Assembly (NCBI GenBank): GCA_946479895.1
Contig: CAMLHT010000078.1
Coordinates: 1-14,843, forward strand
Direction of reading: 5' to 3'
Length of the DNA: 14,843 nt
Origin: an uncultured Gemmatimonadota bacterium
Lineage (GTDB): Bacteria > Gemmatimonadota > Gemmatimonadetes > Gemmatimonadales > Gemmatimonadaceae
In this document: one piece after another, positions 7,559 to 13,780 of the stretch
Numbering within the stretch: the stretch's first letter is position 1
Layout: each line of letters starts with the position of its first letter
Notes under the pieces: model-generated
Seen by the model: only the letters and a program-made list of their open reading frames with translations
Database searches by the model: none
What the model was told of the DNA's origin: nothing
Translations under genes and position numbers: made by a program

Positions 7559-9202
7559 TTACTTGACGATGAGGGGGCGCGTGACCTTCACGGCCGTCGC
7601 GTTGAGATCGGAGAGGTCGGTCGCCGTGAGCTCGTTGGCGGAGAGCTTGAGCTCACCGATGAGGCCCGCGGTCGCGCTGTTCTTGAACGTGATCTTGAGG
7701 ACCTCGACCTTGCCGGTGAGGCCGGCCGGGTCGGCGAACGACACGCGGATCGTGCCCGCGGCGGCGCTCGTGGCGTTGACCGTGGCCGCGACGCCGGCGC
7801 CGGCGGCATGGCTCTGGTAGACCAGCTGCGGCACGGACCACGTGATGTCGATCTGGCCGGAGGAGAGCTTCTTCTTCGACTGCGTCATGTCCACGTAGAT
7901 GGACACGGTGTGCTCCGCGCCGCCGACCAGCTTGAAGCCGGTGAGGCTGGAGACGACCACCGCGGCCTCGGGCGCCGTCACGATCGCCAGCGCCGAGTCG
8001 GCGATGATCGACGAGTAGGTCCCGACGAGGATCGCCTGGCCCGGGGCATTGCCGGTGATGTGGCCGGCGGAGTTGATCGACGCCACGGCCGTGTTGCGGC
8101 TCGCGTAGGTGATCGTGCCCGGCATGGAGTTGCCGTCGACGTCACGCAGCGTGGCGGTGAAGGGCACCGTCGTGTTCTGCTGCACCGACACCTGCTGGCT
8201 CAGGAACCCGACCGTGGCGGGCACCTGCGGATTGACCGTCAGCGTCACGGTGACCGAGCGCGGAGCGGCGCCGCTGCCGGTGACCGGGATCGTCGCCGCG
8301 TAGATGCCGGACGTGAGGCCGAACATGTTCGCCGTGACGGTGAGGGTCGCCGGAGCGCCCGTGCCGTTCAGCGAGGCCGTCAGCCAGCCCGTGGCGCCGG
8401 GGCTGTAATTGATCGTGCCGACCGCCAGCGAGCCGAGCGCGCCGTTGCCGGAGTTGGTGATCGCCACCGTCTTGGCGGCGGGGCTCACGCCGTTGGCGGT
8501 GCCCGTGAAGGCGAGGCTGGAGACGTCCACCGCGATGACCGGCTGCGTCGCCGTCGCGGTGAACGTTGCCGCGGTGGCCCCCTCGACCGAAGCGGTCAGG
8601 GTGTTGGCGCCCGCGGACCCCAGCGTCCAGCTTCCCACGCTGGCGACGCCATTGGCGTTCGTCGTCGCCGCCGCGCCGGTGATGCTGCCGTTGCCGCTGG
8701 CCACGGCAAAGAGCACCGACGCGCCCGGCACCGGAGTGCCGACTTCATCCTTCACGATGACCGAGGGCGGAATCACGACCGCCGTGGTCACGTTGGTGGT
8801 CTGGTTGTCACCCGCCGACTTCACCACTTCCTTCGCGGGCCCGACCACCACGGAGACCGCCGTGGAAGCTTCGCCGCCGGAGGTCGACTTGACGGTGACC
8901 TTCGTGGCGCCGAGGCCCGTCGCGGTCACGAGGCCGGTGGCCGACACGGTCGCGATCAGGCCGTTGTCCGTGGAATACGTATAGGTCTCGTCGGTGACCG
9001 GCGCGTTGTCGCGCGTCGCGGACACCTGGAGCTGGACGGTCTTGCCGACGAGCAGCGACGAGGCTTCGGGGCTGATCGAGAGGACGGCGGGAGAGGGTGC
9101 CGCGGGATCGCCGCAGGCGATGCCCAGGGCGACGAACGCCGAGAGCGTCGTGCGCAGGATGCGCGGCCGGAGACGAGCTGGACTCGTGGTGATGGGAATC
9201 AT
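7559..9202 (-). CDS. Multidomain lipoprotein: Ig-like domains plus C-terminal cohesin
   Basis: Predicted lipoprotein (547 aa), first gene of the operon. The reading frame is open upstream to 9328, but the ATG at 9202 puts a normal signal peptide at the N-terminus, ending GIAC with C30 as the lipid site; the extra upstream residues look like non-coding sequence. Domains in order: BIG2-like (about 38-120, with GLVTATGLGATKVTV), a group 1-type Ig-like domain (about 143-220, with KDEVGTPVPGASVLF), a BACON-like domain (about 221-324), a second BIG2-like domain (about 328-408, with ASRNTAVASINSAGHITG), and a cohesin-like domain from about 418 to 525 (GQIDITWSVPQLVYQ, IRVSFADP, GKVEVLKITFKN). The Ig-like domains would act as a stalk lifting the cohesin from the membrane. 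No Shine-Dalgarno is visible: the leader is a pyrimidine tract. It is probably the main anchor for the dockerin protein encoded at the end of the operon. Confidence 0.83.
   Translation of the reverse strand: MIPITTSPARLRPRILRTTLSAFVALGIACGDPAAPSPAVLSISPEASSLLVGKTVQLQVSATRDNAPVTDETYTYSTDNGLIATVSATGLVTATGLGATKVTVKSTSGGEASTAVSVVVGPAKEVVKSAGDNQTTNVTTAVVIPPSVIVKDEVGTPVPGASVLFAVASGNGSITGAAATTNANGVASVGSWTLGSAGANTLTASVEGATAATFTATATQPVIAVDVSSLAFTGTANGVSPAAKTVAITNSGNGALGSLAVGTINYSPGATGWLTASLNGTGAPATLTVTANMFGLTSGIYAATIPVTGSGAAPRSVTVTLTVNPQVPATVGFLSQQVSVQQNTTVPFTATLRDVDGNSMPGTITYASRNTAVASINSAGHITGNAPGQAILVGTYSSIIADSALAIVTAPEAAVVVSSLTGFKLVGGAEHTVSIYVDMTQSKKKLSSGQIDITWSVPQLVYQSHAAGAGVAATVNATSAAAGTIRVSFADPAGLTGKVEVLKITFKNSATAGLIGELKLSANELTATDLSDLNATAVKVTRPLIVK
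7628..7951 (-). other. Cohesin-like domain at the C-terminus of the multidomain lipoprotein
   Basis: This segment encodes residues 418-525. The strand order matches cohesins: an opening strand and VSIYVDM, then GQIDITWSVPQLVYQ, in which SVP occupies the place of the usual Y-D-P turn, then IRVSFADPAG and VLKITFKN. The last of these corresponds to the G-x-hydrophobic-L-x-x-hydrophobic-x-F strand near the cohesin C-terminal half. Helical insertions of type II cohesins are not evident. The assignment is by eye. Confidence 0.65.
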
Positions 9203-9216
9203 CGAGGGACGACGGT

Positions 9217-9243
9217 GGGAAGGAGGGGAACGGGGGGCGGGGG
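9217..9243 (+). promoter_or_regulatory. G-quadruplex-capable tract before the cohesin operon start
   Basis: Four G-runs (9217-9219, 9225-9228, 9232-9237, 9239-9243) separated by 5, 3 and 1 bases meet the usual G3+/N1-7 rule on the plus strand. The tract begins 15 bases upstream of the cohesin operon start codon, so the G-rich strand is the template and the mRNA leader would be a pyrimidine tract without a Shine-Dalgarno. A regulatory role is inference. Confidence 0.45.
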
Positions 9244-9275
9244 CGCGCGCCTCCGGCTCTGGTCGCCCGGGGAGC

Positions 9276-9298
9276 GCACGCCAAAGCTGATGGCGTGC
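9276..9298. promoter_or_regulatory. Inverted repeat GCACGCC-N9-GGCGTGC in the divergent intergenic region
   Basis: A perfect 7-base inverted repeat sits between the divergent starts at 9202 and 9405. It could be an operator for a dimeric regulator or a leader hairpin for the cohesin operon. No recognisable -10/-35 pair for the minus-strand operon was found around it. Confidence 0.35.
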
Positions 9299-9393
9299 AC
9301 GACCGCTCGCATGGGCAATGCGGCCCATGGCGCCAGCGCTGCACGCGCTCTATCGCCCGCGTCCTTCCATGGGAACCGGCATCCGGTCGCCGT

Positions 9394-9399
9394 TAGTAT
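9394..9399 (+). promoter_or_regulatory. Candidate -10 (TAGTAT) for a leaderless transcript
   Basis: TAGTAT ends five bases before the ATG at 9405, so transcription would begin at or next to the start codon. No Shine-Dalgarno is present and no good -35 lies 17 bases upstream. This arrangement is typical of leaderless genes with a TANNNT -10 element, and it supports 9405 rather than the upstream in-frame ATGs. Confidence 0.4.
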
Positions 9400-9404
9400 T
9401 CGGC

Positions 9405-9827
9405 ATGACGGAATTCGCGAATGCCCCGGCCGCGTCGCCCGCCGAGCGCGGGCAGCTCGTGGCGACGCGCAACGCGCTGCTCGCCCTCCACAAGATCCTG
9501 CTCGAGACGGAGCGCGTTCGCTACGAGCGCGTGAACGGCCGGATCACCGACATGTTCCAGCTCCTCAACCTCACGATCAACGATCCGGCCTTCGCGTGGC
9601 TCCGGCCGTTGTCGGCGCTCATCGTCCAGATCGACGAGCGGATGGACGACAAGGAGAAGGTGATGACCTCAGCGGAAACGAAGGTCCTCCGCGCCGAGAT
9701 CCGGGAGCTGCTGACGCCGGCCCAGACCGGGCCCGATTTCCAGCGGAACTACCACTGGGCGCTCCAGGAGAGCCCGGACGCCGTCATCGCGCACAGCGCG
9801 GCGCTCAGGACGCTGACGGCCCCCTGA
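9405..9827 (+). CDS. Conserved protein of unknown function, 140 aa
   Basis: I recognise no named domain. The start at 9405 is chosen over the in-frame ATG at 9318 because a -10-like TAGTAT sits just ahead of it and the residues before it are low-complexity and arginine/proline-rich. The protein is soluble, mostly helical, with no signal peptide or membrane segment. Features that look conserved-protein-like are RNALLALHKILLETERVRYE near residue 21, NDPAFAWLRPLSALIVQIDE in the middle, a KVLRAEIRELLTP helix and a closing FQRNYHWALQESPDAV. I have the impression of similar uncharacterised proteins in Gemmatimonadota and Acidobacteriota, but cannot verify that here. It is convergent with the MarR gene, the two stop codons being 14 bases apart. 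Confidence 0.75.
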   Translation: MTEFANAPAASPAERGQLVATRNALLALHKILLETERVRYERVNGRITDMFQLLNLTINDPAFAWLRPLSALIVQIDERMDDKEKVMTSAETKVLRAEIRELLTPAQTGPDFQRNYHWALQESPDAVIAHSAALRTLTAP

Positions 9828-9847
9828 TCGGACGGGCGGGATCAGGG
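9822..9847. terminator. Palindrome shared by two convergent gene ends
   Basis: CCCTGATC (9822-9829) and GATCAGGG (9840-9847) form a perfect 8-base-pair stem with a 10-base loop. The TGA of the 140-aa protein lies in the left arm and the TGA of the MarR gene, on the other strand, in the right arm. Neither side has a U-tract, so this is at most a weak or 3'-end-protecting terminator. Confidence 0.4.
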
Positions 9848-10312
9848 CTGGGAATGCCTGATCTCGTCGAGGACGCCGATCAGGGTCTGGATCCGGTCGC
9901 GGTCCACGCCCGCGAAGAAGCGCTTCTCGTAGTCGGCCACGATCGGATCCAGGGTCGCGAGCAGCTGTGTCGCCCGCTTCGTGATGCGGGTGGTCACCAT
10001 GCGCCGGTCCTCGGTGTCCCGCGCCCGCTCGACGAGCCCGGCCTCCTCCATCCGGTCGAGCAGCCTGGTCACGTCCGGCATCCGGGTGAGCATGCGGTCG
10101 CGAAGCTCGTTGCGGCACAGGCCATCGGGCTCCGCGCCGCGCAGGATCCGCAGCACGTTGTACTGCGTGCTCGTGATTCCGTGCGGCCGCAGCAGGTGCT
10201 CGACCCGATCCCAGAGCTCGGCGCTCGTCCGCAGGATGCTGAGCAGGGCCTCCTGCTCGATGCTGTTGAAGGGCTTGTTCTGCCGGAGTTCTTCGCGCAG
10301 GGTCGAGGACAT
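9842..10312 (-). CDS. MarR-family winged-helix transcriptional regulator
   Basis: Transcription factor of the MarR family (156 aa), expected to bind palindromic operators as a dimer and to respond to a small ligand. Helices of the dimer interface come first (FNSIEQEALLSILRTSAEL). The DNA-binding part follows: TSTQYNVLRILRG, the recognition-helix region MPDVTRLLDRMEEAGLVER, and the wing RDTEDRRMVTTRIT with the DRR signature. The C-terminal dimer helices close the protein. The start at 10312 is preferred to the in-frame start at 10402 because a good promoter (TTGACA, 17 bases, CACTCT) lies within the longer version, and the shorter product has the normal MarR length. Its target is unknown: the candidates in reach are its own promoter and the divergent region near 9203-9404. 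No Shine-Dalgarno is visible. Confidence 0.9.
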   Translation of the reverse strand: MSSTLREELRQNKPFNSIEQEALLSILRTSAELWDRVEHLLRPHGITSTQYNVLRILRGAEPDGLCRNELRDRMLTRMPDVTRLLDRMEEAGLVERARDTEDRRMVTTRITKRATQLLATLDPIVADYEKRFFAGVDRDRIQTLIGVLDEIRHSQP

Positions 10313-10321
10313 GGGCGCCAG

Positions 10322-10350
10322 AGAGTGCCGATGGCCGACAGGGGTGTCAA
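10322..10350 (-). promoter_or_regulatory. Sigma-70-type promoter of the MarR gene
   Basis: Read on the minus strand, a consensus -35 TTGACA (complement of 10345-10350) is followed after exactly 17 bases by CACTCT (complement of 10322-10327) as a weak -10. The -10 ends nine bases before the ATG at 10312, so the leader would be only a few bases or absent. A small palindrome, GCGGA-TT-TCCGC at 10358-10369, lies just upstream of the -35 and could be a regulator site. Confidence 0.55.
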
Positions 10351-10432
10351 GTGGATGGCGGATTTCCGCTGAGTCGCTGCTGCCGGGGTGCCGGCCAACC
10401 ACGAGACACCGCCGGAGATGAATCCGGAGAGG

Positions 10433-11191
10433 CTACCTCGAGCCCCCTCTCGGAATGCACCCCCGAATCCCCTCCGCCAGCCCGACCCGGAAATTGTCGA
10501 CGCGCTGATCGCTCGTGCCGTGCCCGATCAGCCGCATGCGGGCCATGCGCCGGCTGTCGACGCGGCTGTTGCCCGTGAGCTCCACCGCCGGATCGCCGGC
10601 CGCCGCGAGGCCCACCATGGCTTCATCCAGGTCCCCCGGCTCGAGCGAGCCGTCGTCCTGCGCGCTGCGGGCGAACGCGCCGGCCATGCAGTCGGCGATC
10701 GCCTCGTTGTCGTACGGAATCCGCGAGGCGACGCCGAGCTGGATGGCGGCCGCGTGCCCCATCTCGTGCGCGATCACGCCGATGCCCGCCATGTCGCCGT
10801 CGGTGCCGAGCTGACGCGCGGCCTCCTTCCGCTGCCGCGCGACGAACACCTCGTCGAAGTAGATGGCGTTGGTGGCCGAGCAGTAGGCGGCGTTGTTCGC
10901 GGTCATGACGCCGCACGACGTCCGCACGTTGCCTCGGTAGTTGTAGATGCGCGGGGTGACGAAGCGCCGGCCCATCTGCTCGAAGTCGCGGGCCCACATG
11001 GCGGCCAGCGCTCCATATGCCTGCCGGATCTCCTCGTTCGACTCCGCGACGTCGGCCTCGGTGACGCGGACGTCAGGAGCCGTGGCGAGCCGTGGCGCCG
11101 GCGCGGCGGCCGACGCTGCCGAGGCCGTGATGGTCATGACGGCAAGAGCGAACCCGGCGTGGCGGGCCCGGCGGATCAGTGAATGCGTCAT
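10433..11191 (-). CDS. Secreted HExxH zinc metallopeptidase, YpfJ-like
   Basis: Predicted exported metallopeptidase (252 aa). Residues 1-28 form a signal peptide with an Ala-rich cleavage region. The zinc motif HEMGH is at 142-146 (H142, catalytic E143, H146), preceded by a hydrophobic strand (GIGVIAHE). NEAIADCMAGAFA at 162-174 fits the downstream helix of the neutral zinc metallopeptidase group (PF04228, YpfJ), where the acidic residue (here E163) is the third ligand. Four cysteines after the signal peptide (C93, C104, C168, C245) suggest disulfides, as expected for a periplasmic or extracellular protein. The N-terminal part (VTPRIYNY, CGVMTANNAAYCSATNAIYFD) also fits that group. A strong AGGAGG (complement of 11196-11201) precedes the ATG by four bases, one of the few good ribosome sites here. 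It is divergent from the GH18 gene and lies 120 bases upstream of MarR on the same strand. The substrate is unknown. Confidence 0.85.
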   Translation of the reverse strand: MTHSLIRRARHAGFALAVMTITASAASAAAPAPRLATAPDVRVTEADVAESNEEIRQAYGALAAMWARDFEQMGRRFVTPRIYNYRGNVRTSCGVMTANNAAYCSATNAIYFDEVFVARQRKEAARQLGTDGDMAGIGVIAHEMGHAAAIQLGVASRIPYDNEAIADCMAGAFARSAQDDGSLEPGDLDEAMVGLAAAGDPAVELTGNSRVDSRRMARMRLIGHGTSDQRVDNFRVGLAEGIRGCIPRGGSR

Positions 11192-11214
11192 CGTTCCTCC
11201 TCTGCCACGTTGTT

Positions 11215-11226
11215 ACCCCGCGGGGT
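11215..11226. promoter_or_regulatory. 12-base palindrome ACCCCGCGGGGT between divergent genes
   Basis: A perfect palindrome lies in the 110-base region between the metallopeptidase start (11191, minus) and the GH18 start (11302, plus). Its placement 24 bases before the metallopeptidase ATG would suit an operator controlling that gene. A chance GC-rich palindrome cannot be excluded. Confidence 0.3.
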
Positions 11227-11301
11227 TCGCTCCGGTCGCATCACGGTGGCGAAGTGAGCTGTTTTGTGCGACGATGTTCTCGTCCTGACCGCGGTCCACT
11301 C

Positions 11302-12384
11302 ATGAGATTAGACGTTCAGTCGTATGTCGTATTAAGCCTGACCTTCGCGCTCGGGACCGCTTCGGCGCAGGCTCCCACGCGGCTGGAAGCGCTGTGGTAC
11401 TCGACGCCTGGCGAGGTGAGCACGCAGAGCTTCCTCGCTCACGCGGACCAGATCTCCATCGTCTCGCCGCAGGTCTTCGCGTTCGACCGTGAGGGCGGGT
11501 TGCACGGGTCGGTCGACCCGCGGGTCATCGCCGCCGCGAAGGAGAAGCGCGTCCAGCTCGTCCCGCTGGTGATGAATCCGGGCTTCGACCAGCCGATGAT
11601 GCATCACATCCTCACGACGCCCGGTCCGCGGTCGAGGGCCATTCGCGAGATGACGGCGCTGTGCCGGGACAATCACTTCGCCGGCATCCAGTTCGACATC
11701 GAGAACGTCCACGTGAGCGACAAGGACGCCTTCACCTCGTTCGCGAAGGAGACGGCCGATTCGCTCCACGCGATCGGGTGCACGCTTTCGGCGGCCGTCG
11801 TCCCGCGGCTCGGCGAGGATCGCGGCCCCACGAGCTATCACCAGTGGATCTTCGACAACTGGCGCGGCGCCTATGACTACAAGGGCCTCGCCGACGTCAT
11901 GGATTTCCTGTCGTACATGACCTACGCGCAGCACACGGGCAACTCCCCGGCTGGTCCGGTCGCGGGATATCGCTGGGTGGAGGATTGCCTGAAGTACGTC
12001 CTCTCGCTGGGCGTGCCGCCCTCGAAGATCTCGCTGGGGCTCGCGAGCTACTCCGACCACTGGTATCCCGCGTACGACTCCGTCTCGGGCCCGCGCATGC
12101 GCGGCGGCGACATTTCCTGGGAGCGGGCGATGACGATCCTCGGCCGGCAGGGCGTCACGCCGCGGTGGGATCCGGTGGACCGCGCGCTGCGCGCGGAGTG
12201 GAGCGAGGGCGGCGTGTATCAGTCCATGTGGATCGAGGACTCCCGGGCCTTCATGGCGAAGCTCGCCCTCGTGAAGAAGTACCGGCTCCGCGGCTACTCC
12301 GTATGGGTGCTCGGCACCGAGGATCCGAAGACGTGGAGCGCGCTGCGGGCAGCCGGCGTGAGGCCGGCGCGGCCGGGCCGCTGA
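11302..12384 (+). CDS. Secreted glycoside hydrolase family 18-like protein
   Basis: Predicted exported TIM-barrel hydrolase (360 aa) of the GH18 group, which cleaves chitin-like or peptidoglycan glycans. The start at 11302 gives a signal peptide ending TASAQA; the frame is open upstream to 11179, but that extension overlaps the divergent gene and lacks a signal. Barrel strands are visible: TRLEALWYS, ISIVSPQVFAF, RVQLVPLVM, and the active-site strand FAGIQFDIE at 126-134. D132 and E134 keep the DxE end of the family DxxDxDxE motif, E134 being the catalytic acid; the first two acids are replaced by A127 and Q130. Later signatures are MTYAQHTGN at 206-214, a pro-rich PAGPVAGYRW, VPPSKISLGLASYSD and the final strand RGYSVWVLGTED. 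This resembles YaaH/spore-type GH18 proteins more than true chitinases. One base separates its stop from cutC. Confidence 0.88.
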   Translation: MRLDVQSYVVLSLTFALGTASAQAPTRLEALWYSTPGEVSTQSFLAHADQISIVSPQVFAFDREGGLHGSVDPRVIAAAKEKRVQLVPLVMNPGFDQPMMHHILTTPGPRSRAIREMTALCRDNHFAGIQFDIENVHVSDKDAFTSFAKETADSLHAIGCTLSAAVVPRLGEDRGPTSYHQWIFDNWRGAYDYKGLADVMDFLSYMTYAQHTGNSPAGPVAGYRWVEDCLKYVLSLGVPPSKISLGLASYSDHWYPAYDSVSGPRMRGGDISWERAMTILGRQGVTPRWDPVDRALRAEWSEGGVYQSMWIEDSRAFMAKLALVKKYRLRGYSVWVLGTEDPKTWSALRAAGVRPARPGR

Positions 12385-12385
12385 C

Positions 12386-13048
12386 ATGACCGTGCTTCTC
12401 GAGGCATGCCTCGACTCACTGGAGCTCGCGGTTGCGGCGGAGGAAGGTGGCGCCGGGAGGATCGAGCTGTGCGACCGCCTCGACGTCGGCGGAACCACGC
12501 CTTCACGTGAGCTGATCGAGCGGGTGGTGGCGGCGGTCAGGATTCCGGTGTTCCCGATCATCCGCGTGCGGGGCGGGGACTTCTTCCATTCCGATGCCGA
12601 AGTCGAGCAGATGAAGCGCGACGTCGAAATGGCTGCCGCGGCGGGGGCGGCGGGCCTCGTCATCGGCATCCTCGCGCCGGATCGCACGATCGACCGGGTC
12701 CGGACGCGCGCGGTGATGGACGTGGCGCCGCACCTGCCGGCGACGTTTCACCTTGCCTTCGACCAGGCGGCCGATCAGGCGCAGGCGCTCGAGGCGGTCG
12801 CGGAGATCGGCATCGCGCGGATTCTCACGCGCGGCGGGGGGAAGACCGCGCTGGACGGCGTCGAGGGTCTGCGGAGGCTGGTCGGCCAGTCGGCGGGACG
12901 CGTCCAGGTGATGGCCGGCGGCAGCGTCCGGGAGGACAACGCCGAGGAGATCGTGAGGCGGTCCGGGGTACGCGAGATCCATTCGCGTGGCACGGCGTAT
13001 CGGGAGATGGTCGCGGCCGCGCGCCGCGGCGAGGCTCGCGGACGATGA
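12386..13048 (+). CDS. cutC: CutC-family protein
   Basis: TIM-barrel protein of the CutC family (220 aa), historically linked to copper homeostasis, although the biochemical role is unsettled. The N-terminus has the family signature: LLEACLDSLELAVAAEEGGA followed by RIELCDRLDVGGTTPS. The middle segments IPVFPIIRVRGGDFF and GAAGLVIGILAPDRTID, the FHLAFDQ strand (the family usually has FHRAFD, so an Arg is replaced by Leu), ILTRGGGKTAL and VMAGGSVREDNA are all as expected. It is somewhat shorter than the E. coli protein of about 248 residues. It starts one base after the GH18 stop and overlaps the next gene by four bases (ATGA), so the three are almost certainly translated from one mRNA. A role in copper handling cannot be inferred from the neighbours. 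Confidence 0.93.
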   Translation: MTVLLEACLDSLELAVAAEEGGAGRIELCDRLDVGGTTPSRELIERVVAAVRIPVFPIIRVRGGDFFHSDAEVEQMKRDVEMAAAAGAAGLVIGILAPDRTIDRVRTRAVMDVAPHLPATFHLAFDQAADQAQALEAVAEIGIARILTRGGGKTALDGVEGLRRLVGQSAGRVQVMAGGSVREDNAEEIVRRSGVREIHSRGTAYREMVAAARRGEARGR

Positions 13049-13671
13049 CGGGAACCGCTCCGGCCAGTACGCCGACGCCGAACCCGTACGCGTACACGCC
13101 TCCCGCCGACGATTCGTCGTGGCGGATCGTCCGGAACGTCCGCATCGGCATCACGCTGCTGCTGTTCCTTCTCGCCGTCCGCGCGTTCCGCGACGAGCTT
13201 GGCTCGGTGCCGCTGATCAGCGACATAGACCTGGCCGTGCACGAGTTCGGGCACATGCTGTTCATGCCGTTCGGCTGGGCCTTCCTTGGAGAGACGATGG
13301 TCATCCTCGGCGGCTCGCTGACGCAGGTGGCGCTGCCCCTGGTCTTCGTCGGCTACTTCGCCTTCTCGAAGAAGCACCGGGACCTCCACGGCGCGACGGT
13401 CTGCCTGTGGTGGACGGCGATGAACCTGCTGTCGGTGTCCATCTACGCCGCCGATGCGCGGGCCCGGCAGCTCATGCTCATCTCGGGAGCGACGGGCCAG
13501 GAGGACGACAGCGGCCACGATTTCTACAACCTCTTCTCGCAATGGGGAGTGCTGAACCGGGATACGCTCTACGCGGCACGGTTGCGCGCCCTGGCGGTGG
13601 TGCTGTGCTTCGTGAGCGTGGTGTTCGGCATGTACTTCGCGGCGAGGAAGCCGGTGATGAAGGATCGGTGA
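13045..13671 (+). CDS. Membrane protein with HEFGH zinc-protease motif (M50-like)
   Basis: Integral membrane protein (208 aa) with a proline- and tyrosine-rich cytoplasmic-type N-terminus (residues 1-25). Hydrophobic segments lie at about 33-48, 85-106, 117-135 and 182-200. HEFGH at 66-70 (H66, E67, H70), preceded by DIDLAV, matches the zinc site of site-2-type proteases. The canonical NxxPxxxLDGG motif of M50 is absent; SGHDFYNLFSQWG at 156-168, with H158 and D159, is the best candidate for a further ligand. It may therefore be a divergent M50-like peptidase or an inactive relative. The ATG lies inside the ATGA overlap with cutC, so its translation is coupled. I do not know a characterised homologue. 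Confidence 0.8.
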   Translation: MTGTAPASTPTPNPYAYTPPADDSSWRIVRNVRIGITLLLFLLAVRAFRDELGSVPLISDIDLAVHEFGHMLFMPFGWAFLGETMVILGGSLTQVALPLVFVGYFAFSKKHRDLHGATVCLWWTAMNLLSVSIYAADARARQLMLISGATGQEDDSGHDFYNLFSQWGVLNRDTLYAARLRALAVVLCFVSVVFGMYFAARKPVMKDR

Positions 13672-13780
13672 GGGACTGACCCGCGGACCTCGCTGCCGAC
13701 AGCCGCAACCGGAAGCGTCCTGCGGGCAGTCAGCTCATCGCGGACTGGCGGCTCGCCCCCGGATGCCGCAGAGTAGAGCC

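Noticed and set aside
9203..9328. N-terminal extension of the multidomain lipoprotein to the ATG at 9328
   Set aside because: The 42 extra residues are Arg/Pro-rich and would bury the signal peptide and lipobox; the ATG at 9202 gives a normal lipoprotein N-terminus.
7034..10372. 1112-codon plus-strand frame crossing several genes
   Set aside because: It runs through the antisense of both cohesin lipoproteins and out of frame through the 140-aa gene and the MarR gene; composition is that of a shadow frame. Its length is a result of high GC content.
11179..11301. Extension of the GH18-like protein to the ATG at 11179
   Set aside because: It would overlap the start of the divergent metallopeptidase gene and displace the signal peptide from the N-terminus.
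13674..13731. Possible terminator after the HEFGH membrane protein gene (GACTG-CCCGC stem)
   Set aside because: The arms pair only with a bulge across a 37-base loop and no U-tract follows; too weak to annotate.
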